A stretch of DNA of 64,000 nucleotides from positions 1 to 64,000 of the forward strand of contig NZ_NIVS01000011.1 of NCBI RefSeq assembly GCF_002205165.1, read 5' to 3'. A program made the translations under genes and the position numbers. Positions 45,701 through 57,667 of this stretch are shown here, piece by piece. This DNA comes from Stenotrophomonas maltophilia (GTDB taxonomy: Bacteria; Pseudomonadota; Gammaproteobacteria; Xanthomonadales; Xanthomonadaceae). Each line of letters starts with the position of its first letter. Position 1 is the first letter of the stretch. The notes beneath the pieces were generated by a model. That model had not been told where the DNA came from. It searched no databases and worked only from the letters and a program-made list of their open reading frames with translations.

Positions 45701-46821
45701 CGCAGGCGGTACTCGTTGCTGGCGGGCGCCGGCGGCGCCGAGGGGTTGGTCTCATCGATCGGCACCGGCAGCGCCAGTGGCGCGGTCGGGGCGATCACGC
45801 CGTTGTCGCCGAGCATGCGGTTCAGGCCGGCCAGGCCGGTGGTCAGTTCCAGCGACAGCTCCAGGCGATCACCGGACGCGCGCACCGGGGTGACATTGCG
45901 GACCACAGGAGTTTCGCGCAGGCCGGCGGCCAGGCGCATGTAGTCCTCGGCGCTGTTCAGGCCCAGCACCACGATCGTGTAGGTCCCGGCGGCACCGGTG
46001 GCGGCACCGGCCTTGGCGTAACGGCGCACCAGCGCATCGGCGGCGCCGTCAGCACCGCTGGCCATCGCGCGGCGGGCGTCGCTGTCCTTGGTGGTCCACT
46101 TGTTCAGTTCCTTGCCGCCATCGACGAACACCCAGTCGGCGACCCAGCCGCTGCCCTGGCGGTACAGCTTGCCGATCAGCTGCATCGGCGGGGCATAGCG
46201 CGCCGAGGCGCGGGCCACGGCAGCAGTGTCCTGGCGCCAGATCGCGCCGACCAGCGCCTGCTCGGCGGCGCTGCCGGAGGGCAGGCCCAGCTTGTAGCCG
46301 CGCTCGATGGCGCGGTTGAGCAGCGGGCGGGCCGCATTGGCCTGCTGGACGGTGACCAGACGCGGGCCGGAGCCATCGTCGATCGCCAGCCAGATCACCG
46401 GCTTGGGGCGGGGCTGCGGCCACAGCGGCAGGCCCAGGGCCGAGATCAGCCCGTCAACGTCATCCTCGCGGAAGCGCGCCACCAGGATCGTCCGGTAGCT
46501 CGGCGCGCCGCCGGCCGAGGTGCTCTGGTCCTGGCGGTAGTCATAACTGGCCACGTAATCCTTGGCGTTGCGCAGAGCCTGCATCACCCCGGGGCGGCTC
46601 ATCACGCTGCGATCGCCCGAGAGTTTGGCCAGCACATTGCCCAGCGCCCTGGCCAGGGCACCGTTGCGGTCCGAATCGGCCTGGCTGTTGACCGGGACCT
46701 CGGCCTCGTAAGCGCCACTGGCACTGGCCACATCGCCTTCGGTGCGCAGGCCGCTCTGGGCCATCGAGGCCACCGGCAGGCACAGCGCGAGGAACATCAT
46801 GAAAAAGAGGCTGCGGCGCAT
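45697..46821 (-). CDS. DUF2066 exported protein
   Basis: This 374-residue protein has a signal peptide (SLFFMMFLALCLPVASMAQ), then a DUF2066 body: VPVNSQADSDRNGALARALGNVLAKLSGDRSV. It is probably periplasmic and of unknown function. ATG 46821 is preferred because GGAAG lies just upstream; ATG 46833 is in frame. It is first in the operon with perM and hda and divergent from purM, an arrangement common in gammaproteobacteria. Confidence 0.88.
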   Translation of the reverse strand: MRRSLFFMMFLALCLPVASMAQSGLRTEGDVASASGAYEAEVPVNSQADSDRNGALARALGNVLAKLSGDRSVMSRPGVMQALRNAKDYVASYDYRQDQSTSAGGAPSYRTILVARFREDDVDGLISALGLPLWPQPRPKPVIWLAIDDGSGPRLVTVQQANAARPLLNRAIERGYKLGLPSGSAAEQALVGAIWRQDTAAVARASARYAPPMQLIGKLYRQGSGWVADWVFVDGGKELNKWTTKDSDARRAMASGADGAADALVRRYAKAGAATGAAGTYTIVVLGLNSAEDYMRLAAGLRETPVVRNVTPVRASGDRLELSLELTTGLAGLNRMLGDNGVIAPTAPLALPVPIDETNPSAPPAPASNEYRLR

Positions 46822-46891
46822 CAGGACTTCCATTGAGCGTATCCGGGGGGAATTGTTGCCCGAATAGGGCCTGCGCGCCAACGTGGCCTGT

Positions 46892-46897
46892 TAAAAT
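46892..46897 (+). promoter_or_regulatory. Predicted -10 box of purM
   Basis: TAAAAT lies 33 bp before the GTG start of purM. No good -35 or PurR-like operator is recognisable. Confidence 0.45.
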
Positions 46898-46929
46898 CGC
46901 GCTTTCACCCCAGCGCAGCGCCGACGCCC

Positions 46930-47985
46930 GTGACCAATTCCCCGTCCAATCCCTCTCCCCTGACCTACCGCGACGCCGGTGTCGATATCGACGCGGGCAA
47001 TGAGCTGGTCGAGCGCATCAAGCCGCTGGTGAAGCGCAGTTTCCGCCCGGAAGTCATGGGCGGCCTGGGGGGCTTCGGCGCCCTGTTCGACCTCTCCAAC
47101 AAGTACCGCGAGCCGGTCCTGGTCTCGGGCACGGACGGCGTGGGCACCAAGCTGAAGCTTGCACAACAGCTGGGCCGCCACGACACGATCGGCATCGATC
47201 TGGTGGCCATGTGCGTGAACGACGTGCTGGTCCAGGGGGCCGAGCCGCTGTTCTTCCTGGATTACTTCGCCACCGGCAAGCTGGACATCGATACCGCTGC
47301 GGCGGTCGTGGGCGGCATCGCCAACGGCTGCACCGAGGCCGGTTGCGCGCTGATCGGCGGTGAAACCGCTGAGATGCCCGACATGTATGCCCCGGGCGAG
47401 TACGACCTGGCCGGCTTCACCGTCGCCGGCGTCGAGAAGAGCGAGATGAAGGACGGCGCCAGCGTGACCGCCGGCGACGTGCTGATCGGCATCGCCTCCT
47501 CCGGCCCGCATTCCAACGGCTACTCGCTGGTGCGCCGCATCTACGAGCGCGCCGGTCAGCCGGCCGAGCTGGAGCTGGAGGGCGGGGTCAAGCTGGTCGA
47601 CGCACTGATGGCCCCGACCCGCCTGTACGTCAAGCCGATCCTGGCACTGCTCAAGACCCACGGCGCGGCGATCCACGGCATGGCCCACATCACCGGTGGC
47701 GGCCTGACCGAGAACATCATCCGCGTGGTGCCCGAAGGCCTGGGCCTGGACATCCAGGCCGATGCCTGGACCCTGCCGCCGGTGTTCCAGTGGCTCCAGA
47801 AGGAAGGCGCCGTGGCCGACAGCGAAATGTGGCGCACCTTCAACTGCGGCATCGGCTTCGTGCTGATCGTGGCCGCCAGTGAAGTCGCCTCGGTCGCTGC
47901 CGCTGTCTCCGCGCAGGGCCTTGAGCACTGGACCATCGGTGAGGTCACTCACGCCGACGGCGCCGAACGCGTCAAGATCGGCTGA
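46930..47985 (+). CDS. purM: Phosphoribosylformylglycinamidine cyclo-ligase
   Basis: This 351-residue enzyme closes the imidazole ring of AIR in purine synthesis (FGAM + ATP). It contains the blocks [43 protein letters not shown], and [14 protein letters not shown]. The start is GTG. A small membrane protein gene is placed between it and purN, with 8 and -4 bp spacing, so purM, that gene and purN form one operon. Confidence 0.97.
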   Translation: MTNSPSNPSPLTYRDAGVDIDAGNELVERIKPLVKRSFRPEVMGGLGGFGALFDLSNKYREPVLVSGTDGVGTKLKLAQQLGRHDTIGIDLVAMCVNDVLVQGAEPLFFLDYFATGKLDIDTAAAVVGGIANGCTEAGCALIGGETAEMPDMYAPGEYDLAGFTVAGVEKSEMKDGASVTAGDVLIGIASSGPHSNGYSLVRRIYERAGQPAELELEGGVKLVDALMAPTRLYVKPILALLKTHGAAIHGMAHITGGGLTENIIRVVPEGLGLDIQADAWTLPPVFQWLQKEGAVADSEMWRTFNCGIGFVLIVAASEVASVAAAVSAQGLEHWTIGEVTHADGAERVKIG

Positions 47986-47993
47986 GCCCGGTC

Positions 47994-48476
47994 ATGGAAC
48001 CCCGCCAGGAGGCCGCTGCCCCCCCGCCGTCGCTACCCGGCGCAACGGCGCCGGCCGTGCCGGCCCCTGCGGGGGACACCTCGCAGCTGCAGCTGCTGTC
48101 GGTCTTCCACTATGTCGTGGCCGGCCTGACCGCGCTGTTCTCGCTGTTCCCGCTGATCTACCTGTTGATGGGCCTGGCGGTGATCTTCGCCGCGCCGCCG
48201 CCGTTGGCGCCCGGTGAGGCGCCGCCGCCGTTCGATCCCCGCCTGCTCGGCTGGGTGTTCGTGCTGATCGGTGGGCTGGGCTGCGCTGCCGGGCTGGTGC
48301 TGGCCGGTTACATGGCCTATGCCGGGCGCTGCCTGGCGCAGCGCCGGCGTTACCTGCTGTGCATGGTAGTGGCGGGTATCGCCTGCATCTTCATGCCATT
48401 CGGTACCGCGCTGGGCGTGTTCACGCTGGTGGTGCTATCGCGCCCGGCAGTCAAGGCGGCCTTCCAAACCGCATGA
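47994..48476 (+). CDS. Hypothetical membrane protein between purM and purN
   Basis: This 160-residue protein begins with a Pro/Ala-rich cytoplasmic segment (1-30), then has about three to four membrane helices (VFHYVVAGLTALFSLFPLIY, LLGWVFVLIGGLGCAAGLVLAG, LLCMVVAGIACIFMPFGTALG). Related small membrane proteins of unknown function are common in Xanthomonadaceae. It starts 9 bp after purM and overlaps purN by four bases, so it is embedded in the purine operon with no obvious role there. Confidence 0.85.
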   Translation: MEPRQEAAAPPPSLPGATAPAVPAPAGDTSQLQLLSVFHYVVAGLTALFSLFPLIYLLMGLAVIFAAPPPLAPGEAPPPFDPRLLGWVFVLIGGLGCAAGLVLAGYMAYAGRCLAQRRRYLLCMVVAGIACIFMPFGTALGVFTLVVLSRPAVKAAFQTA

Positions 48477-49126
48477 GCAGCCGTATCGCCGTACTCGCCT
48501 CCGGCCGGGGCAGCAATCTGCAGGCCATCCTCGACGCCATCACCGCGCAGCGGCTGGATGCGCAGGTCGTGGCCGTGCTGTCGGACAAACCCGAGGCCTC
48601 GGCCCTGCTCAAGGTTGGCCCGGCCCAGCGCTGGGCGCGTTCGCCCAAGGATTTCCCGGACCGCGCCGCCTTCGATACGGCGATGGCCGATGCACTGGAC
48701 GCGTTCGCCCCGGACTGGATCGTCTGCGCCGGTTACATGCGCATCCTCGGCGCCGACTTCGTGGCGCGCTTCGATGGCCGGCTGGTCAATATCCATCCCT
48801 CGCTGCTGCCGCTGTACAAGGGCCTGCATACGCATGCGCGCGCGCTGGAGGCCGGTGATGCCGAGCACGGCGCCAGCGTGCACTTCGTGGTGCCCGAACT
48901 GGATGCCGGCACCGTGCTGGCCCAGGCCCGCGTGCCGGTGCTGGCCGGCGACACCGCCGAAGCGCTGGCCCTGCGGGTGCTGGCCGTGGAGCATCCGCTG
49001 CTCATCGCCAGCCTGGCATTGCTGGTCAGCGGCCGCGTAACTGAACAGGCAGGTCAGCTCCAGCTCGATGGTCACCCCCTGTTTAGCCCGCTGCGCCTAG
49101 ATTGCGCCGGACAGCTGAACCGATAA
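48473..49126 (+). CDS. purN: Phosphoribosylglycinamide formyltransferase
   Basis: This 217-residue enzyme uses 10-formyl-tetrahydrofolate to formylate GAR. The phosphate-binding loop ASGRGSNLQAI is at 9-19, the catalytic asparagine/histidine are in RLVNIHPSLLPLYKGLHTHARALE and the aspartate in PELDAGTVLAQA. The ATG overlaps the preceding gene (ATGA). Length is normal. Confidence 0.96.
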   Translation: MSSRIAVLASGRGSNLQAILDAITAQRLDAQVVAVLSDKPEASALLKVGPAQRWARSPKDFPDRAAFDTAMADALDAFAPDWIVCAGYMRILGADFVARFDGRLVNIHPSLLPLYKGLHTHARALEAGDAEHGASVHFVVPELDAGTVLAQARVPVLAGDTAEALALRVLAVEHPLLIASLALLVSGRVTEQAGQLQLDGHPLFSPLRLDCAGQLNR

Positions 49127-49193
49127 GCGTCGCGCACACACGCCGCTGATCCCGGCGCTGGCATTCTTCCCCCTCCTCCACCGACCGGCCCGC

Positions 49194-49970
49194 ATGAGAA
49201 CGCCTTTGTTCAAGCCCGTGCTGCTGATGGCATCCCTGCTGTGCACCGCCGCCCTTGCCCACGCGCAGGAGACGGCGACGCCGCCGTTGCCCGCCCTGCC
49301 TGCGATGGACTGGGAAGCGCCGCCGCTGCAGCCGTTCACCGCGACCTACCAGGCCCTCTACAAGGGCAAGCAGGCCGGCGATGCGACCATGCGCGTCACC
49401 CACACCGGTGGCGACCAGTGGCGGGTGGACATGCAGGTGGTGGGCCGCAGTGGCTTTGCCAGCGTGCTCGGCCTGAACCTGGAGCAGAGCACCGTGTTCG
49501 AGAACCGCAACGGTACCTATGTGCCGTTGAGCCAGAGCACGGTGCGCAAAGGCCTGTTCCTCGGCAAGAAGGTAACCGGCACCTACAACTGGCAGGCCGG
49601 CACCGCGCAGTGGCTGGGCGATCTGAAGAAGGAACGCCGCGAGCCGATCCCGCTGCAGCCCGGCGACCAGAGCGCGCTGCTGCTGAACCTGGCGATCATG
49701 CGCGATGCCCGCCCCGGCGGGCAGATGCACTACCGCTATGTGGACGTGGGCCGCGTCCGCCAGCACGACTACCAGGCCGCGCCGGACACCGAGAACGTGG
49801 CCGTGGGCGATCTGTCCTACAACGCGCTGCGGGTGTATCGCACCAACGGCGGCAATGACGAAACCATCCTCTGGATCGCCAACGGTGTCCCCACGCCGGT
49901 GCGCATCCTGCAACGCGAAGACGGCGAAGATCGGATTGATCTGCGCCTGATCGAATACCAAGGAGTCTGA
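49194..49970 (+). CDS. DUF3108 exported protein, copy 1
   Basis: This 258-residue protein has a signal peptide (LLMASLLCTAALAHAQ) and a DUF3108-like beta-rich body: PFTATYQALYKGKQAGDATM, ENRNGTYVPLSQSTVRKGLF. Its function is unknown; it is probably periplasmic. It is followed 2 bp later by a paralogue with the same pattern, so the two were likely produced by tandem duplication. Confidence 0.87.
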   Translation: MRTPLFKPVLLMASLLCTAALAHAQETATPPLPALPAMDWEAPPLQPFTATYQALYKGKQAGDATMRVTHTGGDQWRVDMQVVGRSGFASVLGLNLEQSTVFENRNGTYVPLSQSTVRKGLFLGKKVTGTYNWQAGTAQWLGDLKKERREPIPLQPGDQSALLLNLAIMRDARPGGQMHYRYVDVGRVRQHDYQAAPDTENVAVGDLSYNALRVYRTNGGNDETILWIANGVPTPVRILQREDGEDRIDLRLIEYQGV

Positions 49971-49972
49971 GC

Positions 49973-50656
49973 ATGACCACACTGAACCGTCCGCTGACCT
50001 GGATCGCCGCCGGCGCCCTTGCCGTGGTGAGCCTGCCGGCCATGGCGCTGCAGCCGTTCAAGGCCGATTACCAGGCCAGCTACATGGGCATGCAGGCCAA
50101 CGGCACCATGACCCTGGCCAGCGAAGGCGCCAACAAATGGCGCTACAGCCTGAACGTGAAGAACCAGCTGGCCGATCTCAGCCAGACCACCGTGTTCGAA
50201 GAGGCCAACGGCCGCCTGCGCCCGCTCACCAGCAACGACCGCTCGGTGCTGCTGGTCAAGAAGCGCAACGTGGACGCCAACTACAACTGGACCAGCAACC
50301 AGGCTACCTGGACCGGCGACGTGAAGCCGGACCGCCGTGGCCCGGTCGCACTCAAGGCCGGCGACATGGATGCCCTGCTGATCAACTTGGCGATCGCGCG
50401 CGATCTGGCCGCCGGCAAGCCGCTGAACTACCGCATGGTCGACGAAGGCCGGATCAAGCCGATGTCCTACAAGGTGGTCGGCAAGGAAAAGATCACCGTG
50501 GCGGGCAAGTCCTACGACGCGACCAAGGTCTCGCGCGTGGACGGCAACAAGGAACTGATCGCCTGGATCGTGCCCGAGTTCCCGGTGCCGGCGCGCCTGC
50601 TGCAGCGTGAGAGCGGCAAGGATGCGCTGGATCTGACGATCAAAGGGATGAACTGA
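49973..50656 (+). CDS. DUF3108 exported protein, copy 2
   Basis: This 227-residue paralogue of the preceding gene has a signal peptide (AAGALAVVSLPAMA) and the same core: PFKADYQASYMGMQANGTMT, EEANGRLRPLTSNDRSVLLV, DALLINLAIARDLAAGKPLNYRMVDEGRIK. The short 2-bp spacing after copy 1 shows co-translation. The function is unknown. A shared terminator follows. Confidence 0.88.
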   Translation: MTTLNRPLTWIAAGALAVVSLPAMALQPFKADYQASYMGMQANGTMTLASEGANKWRYSLNVKNQLADLSQTTVFEEANGRLRPLTSNDRSVLLVKKRNVDANYNWTSNQATWTGDVKPDRRGPVALKAGDMDALLINLAIARDLAAGKPLNYRMVDEGRIKPMSYKVVGKEKITVAGKSYDATKVSRVDGNKELIAWIVPEFPVPARLLQRESGKDALDLTIKGMN

Positions 50657-50700
50657 CGAACGAGGGTGTACCCACCCACGATGGGTGCCTGCCTGACAAG

Positions 50701-50728
50701 AAAAACGCCCGCTTGCGCGGGCGTTTTT

Positions 50729-50729
<1 letters not shown>
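50701..50729. terminator. Bidirectional intrinsic terminator
   Basis: AAAAACGCCCGC and GCGGGCGTTTTTT form a stem with A and T runs on both sides, so it can terminate the DUF3108 genes (+) and the murA-EF-hand unit (-). A weaker CACCC/GGGTG hairpin lies at 50673-50687. Confidence 0.93.
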
Positions 50730-52645
<1,916 letters not shown>

Positions 52646-52662
52646 CGGGCTTTCCTAATAAA

Positions 52663-53700
52663 ATGAGCGCTCATTCTACTCTTCCACGTGGCGCTCGCAT
52701 GGCTGTCTCGCCCCAACTCCCCCATCCGGCCGACGCTGCGGCACTGGTCGCCAGCGGCCGCCGCGTGTTCGAGATCGAGCGCGATGCGCTGGGCGCGGTC
52801 GCCGAACGGCTGGGCGAGGCGTTCAGCCAGGCCTGCCAGCTGGTCCTGCAGAGCAAGGGCCGCGTGGTCGCCACCGGGATGGGCAAGTCCGGCCATGTGG
52901 CCCGCAAGATCGCCGCCACGCTGGCCTCGACCGGCACCCCGGCCTTCTACGTCCACCCCGGTGAAGCCGGGCACGGCGATCTGGGCATGATCACCGAGGC
53001 CGACGTGGTGCTGGCGCTGTCCTATTCGGGCGAATCCGACGAACTGCTGATGCTGCTGCCGGTGCTCAAGCGCCAGGGCAACCGGTTGATCGCCATGACC
53101 GGGCGGCCGCAGTCCAGCCTGGCCAGCGCCGCCGACGTTCACCTGGATGTCAGCGTGCCGGCCGAGGCCTGCCCGCTGGCGCTGGCCCCGACCTCCAGCA
53201 CTACCGCCTCGCTGGCCATGGGCGACGCACTGGCCGTGGCCCTGCTCGATGCCCGCGGCTTCACCGCCGACGATTTCGCCCGCTCGCACCCGGCCGGCAG
53301 CCTCGGCCGCCGCCTGCTGCTGCACATCACCGACGTCATGCACAGTGGCGACGAACTGCCGCGCGTGGACATCGGCGCCAGCCTCAGCGAGGCCCTGGTG
53401 GAGATGAGCCGCAAGCGCCTGGGCATGACCGCGGTGGTGGATGCCGACAACCGCCTGATCGGCCTGTTCACCGACGGCGACCTGCGCCGCGCGCTGGACA
53501 CCGACCTGGACGTGCGCAGCGCGCGGATCGCCGATGTGATGACCCGTGGCCCGCGCACCATCGGTGCCGATCAGCTCGCCGCCGAAGCGGCGCAGCTGAT
53601 GGAAGCCCACAAGATCAATGGCTTGATGGTGGTCGATGGCGAGGGCCATCTGGTCGGCGCGCTCAACATTCATGACCTGTTGCGGGCCCGGGTGGTTTAA
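52663..53700 (+). CDS. kdsD: Arabinose-5-phosphate isomerase
   Basis: This 345-residue enzyme converts ribulose-5-phosphate to arabinose-5-phosphate, the first step to Kdo of lipid A core. A SIS domain (RVVATGMGKSGHVARKIAATLASTG, ALSYSGESDELL) occupies about 40-190 and two CBS domains about 210-345. ATG 52663 lies within a 14-bp palindrome and a TAAAAT -10-like box; ATG 52699 is in frame and would be used if that box is the promoter. It starts the Kdo/LPS-export operon. Confidence 0.93.
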   Translation: MSAHSTLPRGARMAVSPQLPHPADAAALVASGRRVFEIERDALGAVAERLGEAFSQACQLVLQSKGRVVATGMGKSGHVARKIAATLASTGTPAFYVHPGEAGHGDLGMITEADVVLALSYSGESDELLMLLPVLKRQGNRLIAMTGRPQSSLASAADVHLDVSVPAEACPLALAPTSSTTASLAMGDALAVALLDARGFTADDFARSHPAGSLGRRLLLHITDVMHSGDELPRVDIGASLSEALVEMSRKRLGMTAVVDADNRLIGLFTDGDLRRALDTDLDVRSARIADVMTRGPRTIGADQLAAEAAQLMEAHKINGLMVVDGEGHLVGALNIHDLLRARVV

Positions 53701-53743
53701 ACCACAGTTGCCTTCCTCCATTCAGCTGAGCTGCCCCCAGACG

Positions 53744-54292
53744 ATGCCCTACTCTCCGTTGCCCGGTTTCCCGTCCCATCTGCATGCCGTCGCCGGCCGT
53801 ATCCGGCTGGCCTGCTTCGACGTGGACGGCACGCTCACCGACGGTCGGCTTTACTACGACAAGGACGGCAACGAGAGCAAGGCGTACTACGTGCAGGACG
53901 GACTCGGCCTGAAACTGCTGCAACACCACGGTATCCACCCGGTGCTGATCACCGCGCGCAACAGCCAATCCGCGCTCAAGCGCGGCGCGGACCTGGGCAT
54001 TGATACCCAGATCGCGGTCGGCGACAAGCTGGCCAGCGTCAAGGCGCTGTGCGAGCAGCACGGCATCGGCTTGGACCAGGTGGCCTTCATGGGCGACGAC
54101 CTGCCCGATCTCGGCCCGCTGTGCGCGGTCGGCCTGGCGGTCGCGCCGGCCAATGCCCACCCGTGGATCGCCGAACGCGTGCACTGGCAGACCCGCAGCG
54201 ACGGTGGCCAGGGTGCCGCGCGTGAGCTGTGCGATGTCCTGCTGGCCGCACAGGGTCATGTGGACGCCGTGCTGGCGAGGTTCGGCGCATGA
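53744..54292 (+). CDS. kdsC: Kdo-8-phosphate phosphatase
   Basis: This 182-residue HAD phosphatase releases Kdo from Kdo-8-phosphate. The nucleophile block ACFDVDGTLTDGRLYYD, the ITARNS threonine motif and MGDDLPDLG aspartates are present. It follows kdsD by 43 bp and overlaps lptC by four bases. Kdo synthase kdsA and kdsB are not in the window. Confidence 0.95.
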   Translation: MPYSPLPGFPSHLHAVAGRIRLACFDVDGTLTDGRLYYDKDGNESKAYYVQDGLGLKLLQHHGIHPVLITARNSQSALKRGADLGIDTQIAVGDKLASVKALCEQHGIGLDQVAFMGDDLPDLGPLCAVGLAVAPANAHPWIAERVHWQTRSDGGQGAARELCDVLLAAQGHVDAVLARFGA

Positions 54293-54855
54293 ACGTGCGT
54301 ACCGCCATCGGCGGCCTGCTGCTGGTCGCCGCACTGCTGACCGGCTGGCTGGCCCTGCACCATCGCGACAAGGCCCCCGTGGCCGAGGGCGACGATGCCA
54401 CCAAGGATTACGTGCTGCACGATTTCCAGATCGTGGCGCTGGACGAACAGGGCAAGGAATCCACCACCCTGCGCGCGCCGCTGCTGGAGCGCGCGCGCAG
54501 CGATGAAACCATGACCCTGACCACGCCCGTGTTCCTGCTGCCCGACCAGGACGGCAACCACTGGGAAATGCGTGGCGACAGCGGCTGGGTCAGCGCCAAG
54601 GGCGACCAGCTCAAGCTCATCGGCAACGTCAGCGGCGACAGCCCCAAGGTTGCCGGCGTGGTGCCCACCACCTTCCGCACCGATCACCTGGACGTGTTCC
54701 CCAAAGAGAACCGTGCCAGCACCGATGCCCGGGTCACCATGACCCGCCCGGGCCTGTCGCAGACAGGGGTCGGCTTTGAAGCCGACATGAAAACCCGGCA
54801 GTACAAACTCCTTTCACAGGTCAAGACCCGCTATGAACCGAACGCTGCCCGCTAA
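54289..54855 (+). CDS. lptC: LPS export system protein LptC
   Basis: This 188-residue inner-membrane protein has one N-terminal helix (AIGGLLLVAALLTGWLAL) and a periplasmic LptC beta-jellyroll (VLHDFQIVALDEQGKESTTLRAP, MRGDSGWVSAKGDQLKLIGNV). It bridges LptBFG and LptA. It overlaps kdsC by four bases and lptA by 23. Confidence 0.93.
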   Translation: MNVRTAIGGLLLVAALLTGWLALHHRDKAPVAEGDDATKDYVLHDFQIVALDEQGKESTTLRAPLLERARSDETMTLTTPVFLLPDQDGNHWEMRGDSGWVSAKGDQLKLIGNVSGDSPKVAGVVPTTFRTDHLDVFPKENRASTDARVTMTRPGLSQTGVGFEADMKTRQYKLLSQVKTRYEPNAAR

Positions 54856-55407
54856 GCTCGCGCTGCTCGCCCTGCTGCTGCCCGGCGTGGCGCTGGCCAA
54901 GTCGTCCGACCGCAACCAGCCGATGAATCTGGAATCCAACAGCAACGACTGCAACCTGACCGATGATGCGGGCAAGTGCACGTTCACCGGCAACGTGGTG
55001 ATCACCCAGGGCACCCTGGTGATCCACGCGGCCAACGCCGATCTGTTCCGCAAGAACGGCGATATCGAACGCGTCGTGCTGACCGGCAAGCAGGCCACGC
55101 TGGAGCAGGAAATGGATGACGGTTCCAAGATGAATGCCTGGGCCGACAACATGGATTACAACGTCAACAGCGAAGTGATCGTCCTCACCGGCAACTACAA
55201 GGTCGAGTCGCCGCGCGGCACCAACAGCGGTCAGAAAATGACCTACAACACCCGCACCGGCAACATGCAGAGCGGTGGCGACGGCACCCGCGTGCGGACC
55301 GTGATCCAACCCAAGAACAAGGGCGCTGCCCCGGCCGCTCCGGCGGCCAAGCCGGCCACGCCCGCGGCCAAGCCCGCCACTGCGCCCGCTGCCGGGAGCA
55401 AGAAGTA

Positions 55408-55408
<1 letters not shown>
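54833..55408 (+). CDS. lptA: LPS transport periplasmic protein LptA
   Basis: This 191-residue protein has a signal peptide ([14 protein letters not shown]) and the LptA/OstA repeat ([37 protein letters not shown]). An Ala/Pro/Lys-rich C-terminal tail (residues 162-191) is not typical of E. coli LptA. It forms the periplasmic LPS bridge. It overlaps lptC and lptB (TAATG). Confidence 0.94.
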
Positions 55409-56127
<719 letters not shown>

Positions 56128-56169
56128 TCCAGCGGCCGCCGCAACGCCTTCCTTCCGTTCGGCACAGGC

Positions 56170-57609
56170 ATGAAAGCACGGCTGCAGACATCGATGGGGC
56201 AACACCTGGTCATGACGCCGCAGCTGCGTCAGGCGATCAAGCTGTTGCAGATGTCCAGCGCCGAGCTGGAGCTGGAAATCAACGAGGCGGTGGAGACCAA
56301 CCCGCTGCTGGACTGGGCCGAGAACGCTGAACCGGCGCTCGAGGCCAGCCCCGGCGAGGACACGCCCCCGCCCGCGCCCACCGATACCCACGCCGATGGC
56401 GAGCACCAGGTCTCGGCCAGCGATGACTGGTCGCCCGGTGAAGGCGACTGGACCAGCGGCAGCAGTGGCGGCTCCTTCGACGATGACGACAACGGCAGCG
56501 CCGCCGAGCGCGTGGCCGAGACCGAATCGCTGGCCGACCATCTGCTCTGGCAGCTGCACCTGTCGCACCTGTCGGCCCGCGACCGCAGCATCGGCGCGGC
56601 CCTGATCGATGCCTTCGAAGATGACGGCTACCTGCGCGAGCCACTGGCGACCATCGCCGAGACCCTGCGCCCGGCCATCCAGGCCGACGAGGCCGAAATC
56701 CTGACCGTGCTGCACCAGATCCAGCGCTTCGACCCGGTCGGGGTCGGGGCGCGCTCGCTGGGCGAATGCCTGGACCTGCAGCTGCTGGTGCTGCCCGCCG
56801 ACACCCCCGGCCTGGCCCTGGCCCGGCGCATCGCCGATGGCCCGCTGGAGCGCCTGCCACGCAGCGGTGTGGCCGGGATCGCCCATGAGCTGCGCGAACC
56901 GCTGGCCGAGGTCGAGGTCGCGGTGCAGCTGCTGCGCTCGCTTGACCCGCGCCCCGGCACCCAGATCGGCGAGCTCTCCCACGACAGCTACGTGGTGCCC
57001 GACTGCGTGGTCTGGCGCCAGAACGGCGTCTGGCGCGCAGCCCTGGCCGGCCATGCCGGGCCCCGGGTGGTGATCCACCGCGGCTACGAACAGATGATCC
57101 GGCGCTGCGGCGAAGCCGACGCCGGCTACATGCGCGCCCACCTGCAGGAGGCGCGCTGGCTGCTCAAGGGCCTGGAGGCGCGCGGCGAGACCCTGCTGCG
57201 GGTGATGCGTTGCCTGCTCGACCAGCAGGCCGCCTTCCTGGAGTTCGGCGAACAGGCGCTGCGCCCGCTGACCCTGCGTGAAGTGGCCGGCGAGCTCGGC
57301 CTGCACGAATCGACCATTTCACGCGCGATCGCCCGCAAGTACGTACGCACCCCGCGCGGCACCCTGCCGCTGCGCGCGTTCTTCGCCTCCGGCATCGATA
57401 CCGACAGCGGCGGCGAAGCCTCCAGCACCGCCATCCAGGCGATGCTGCGCCGCCTGATCGATGACGAGAACCCGCGCAAGCCGCTTTCTGACGCCAAGCT
57501 GGCTGACCTGCTCAAAACGTCGGGAATACCGGTGGCGCGACGCACCGTGGCGAAGTATCGTGAAGCCATGAACATTTCCGCCTCGCACGAAAGGGTAAGA
57601 ATCGTCTGA
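56170..57609 (+). CDS. rpoN: RNA polymerase sigma-54 factor
   Basis: This 479-residue sigma factor directs transcription from -24/-12 promoters with AAA+ activators. Region I is the Gln/Leu-rich N terminus (LVMTPQLRQAIKLLQMSSAEL), an acidic linker lies at about 55-110, and the DNA-recognition RpoN box ARRTVAKYRE is at 456-465. It is upstream of hpf and ptsN, the classical nitrogen-PTS cluster. Confidence 0.97.
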   Translation: MKARLQTSMGQHLVMTPQLRQAIKLLQMSSAELELEINEAVETNPLLDWAENAEPALEASPGEDTPPPAPTDTHADGEHQVSASDDWSPGEGDWTSGSSGGSFDDDDNGSAAERVAETESLADHLLWQLHLSHLSARDRSIGAALIDAFEDDGYLREPLATIAETLRPAIQADEAEILTVLHQIQRFDPVGVGARSLGECLDLQLLVLPADTPGLALARRIADGPLERLPRSGVAGIAHELREPLAEVEVAVQLLRSLDPRPGTQIGELSHDSYVVPDCVVWRQNGVWRAALAGHAGPRVVIHRGYEQMIRRCGEADAGYMRAHLQEARWLLKGLEARGETLLRVMRCLLDQQAAFLEFGEQALRPLTLREVAGELGLHESTISRAIARKYVRTPRGTLPLRAFFASGIDTDSGGEASSTAIQAMLRRLIDDENPRKPLSDAKLADLLKTSGIPVARRTVAKYREAMNISASHERVRIV

Positions 57610-57667
57610 CGCTCCACCGCGCCCGGCGGGAAGGTTCATTGGCACATCCGAACAAAGGAGAAACCCG

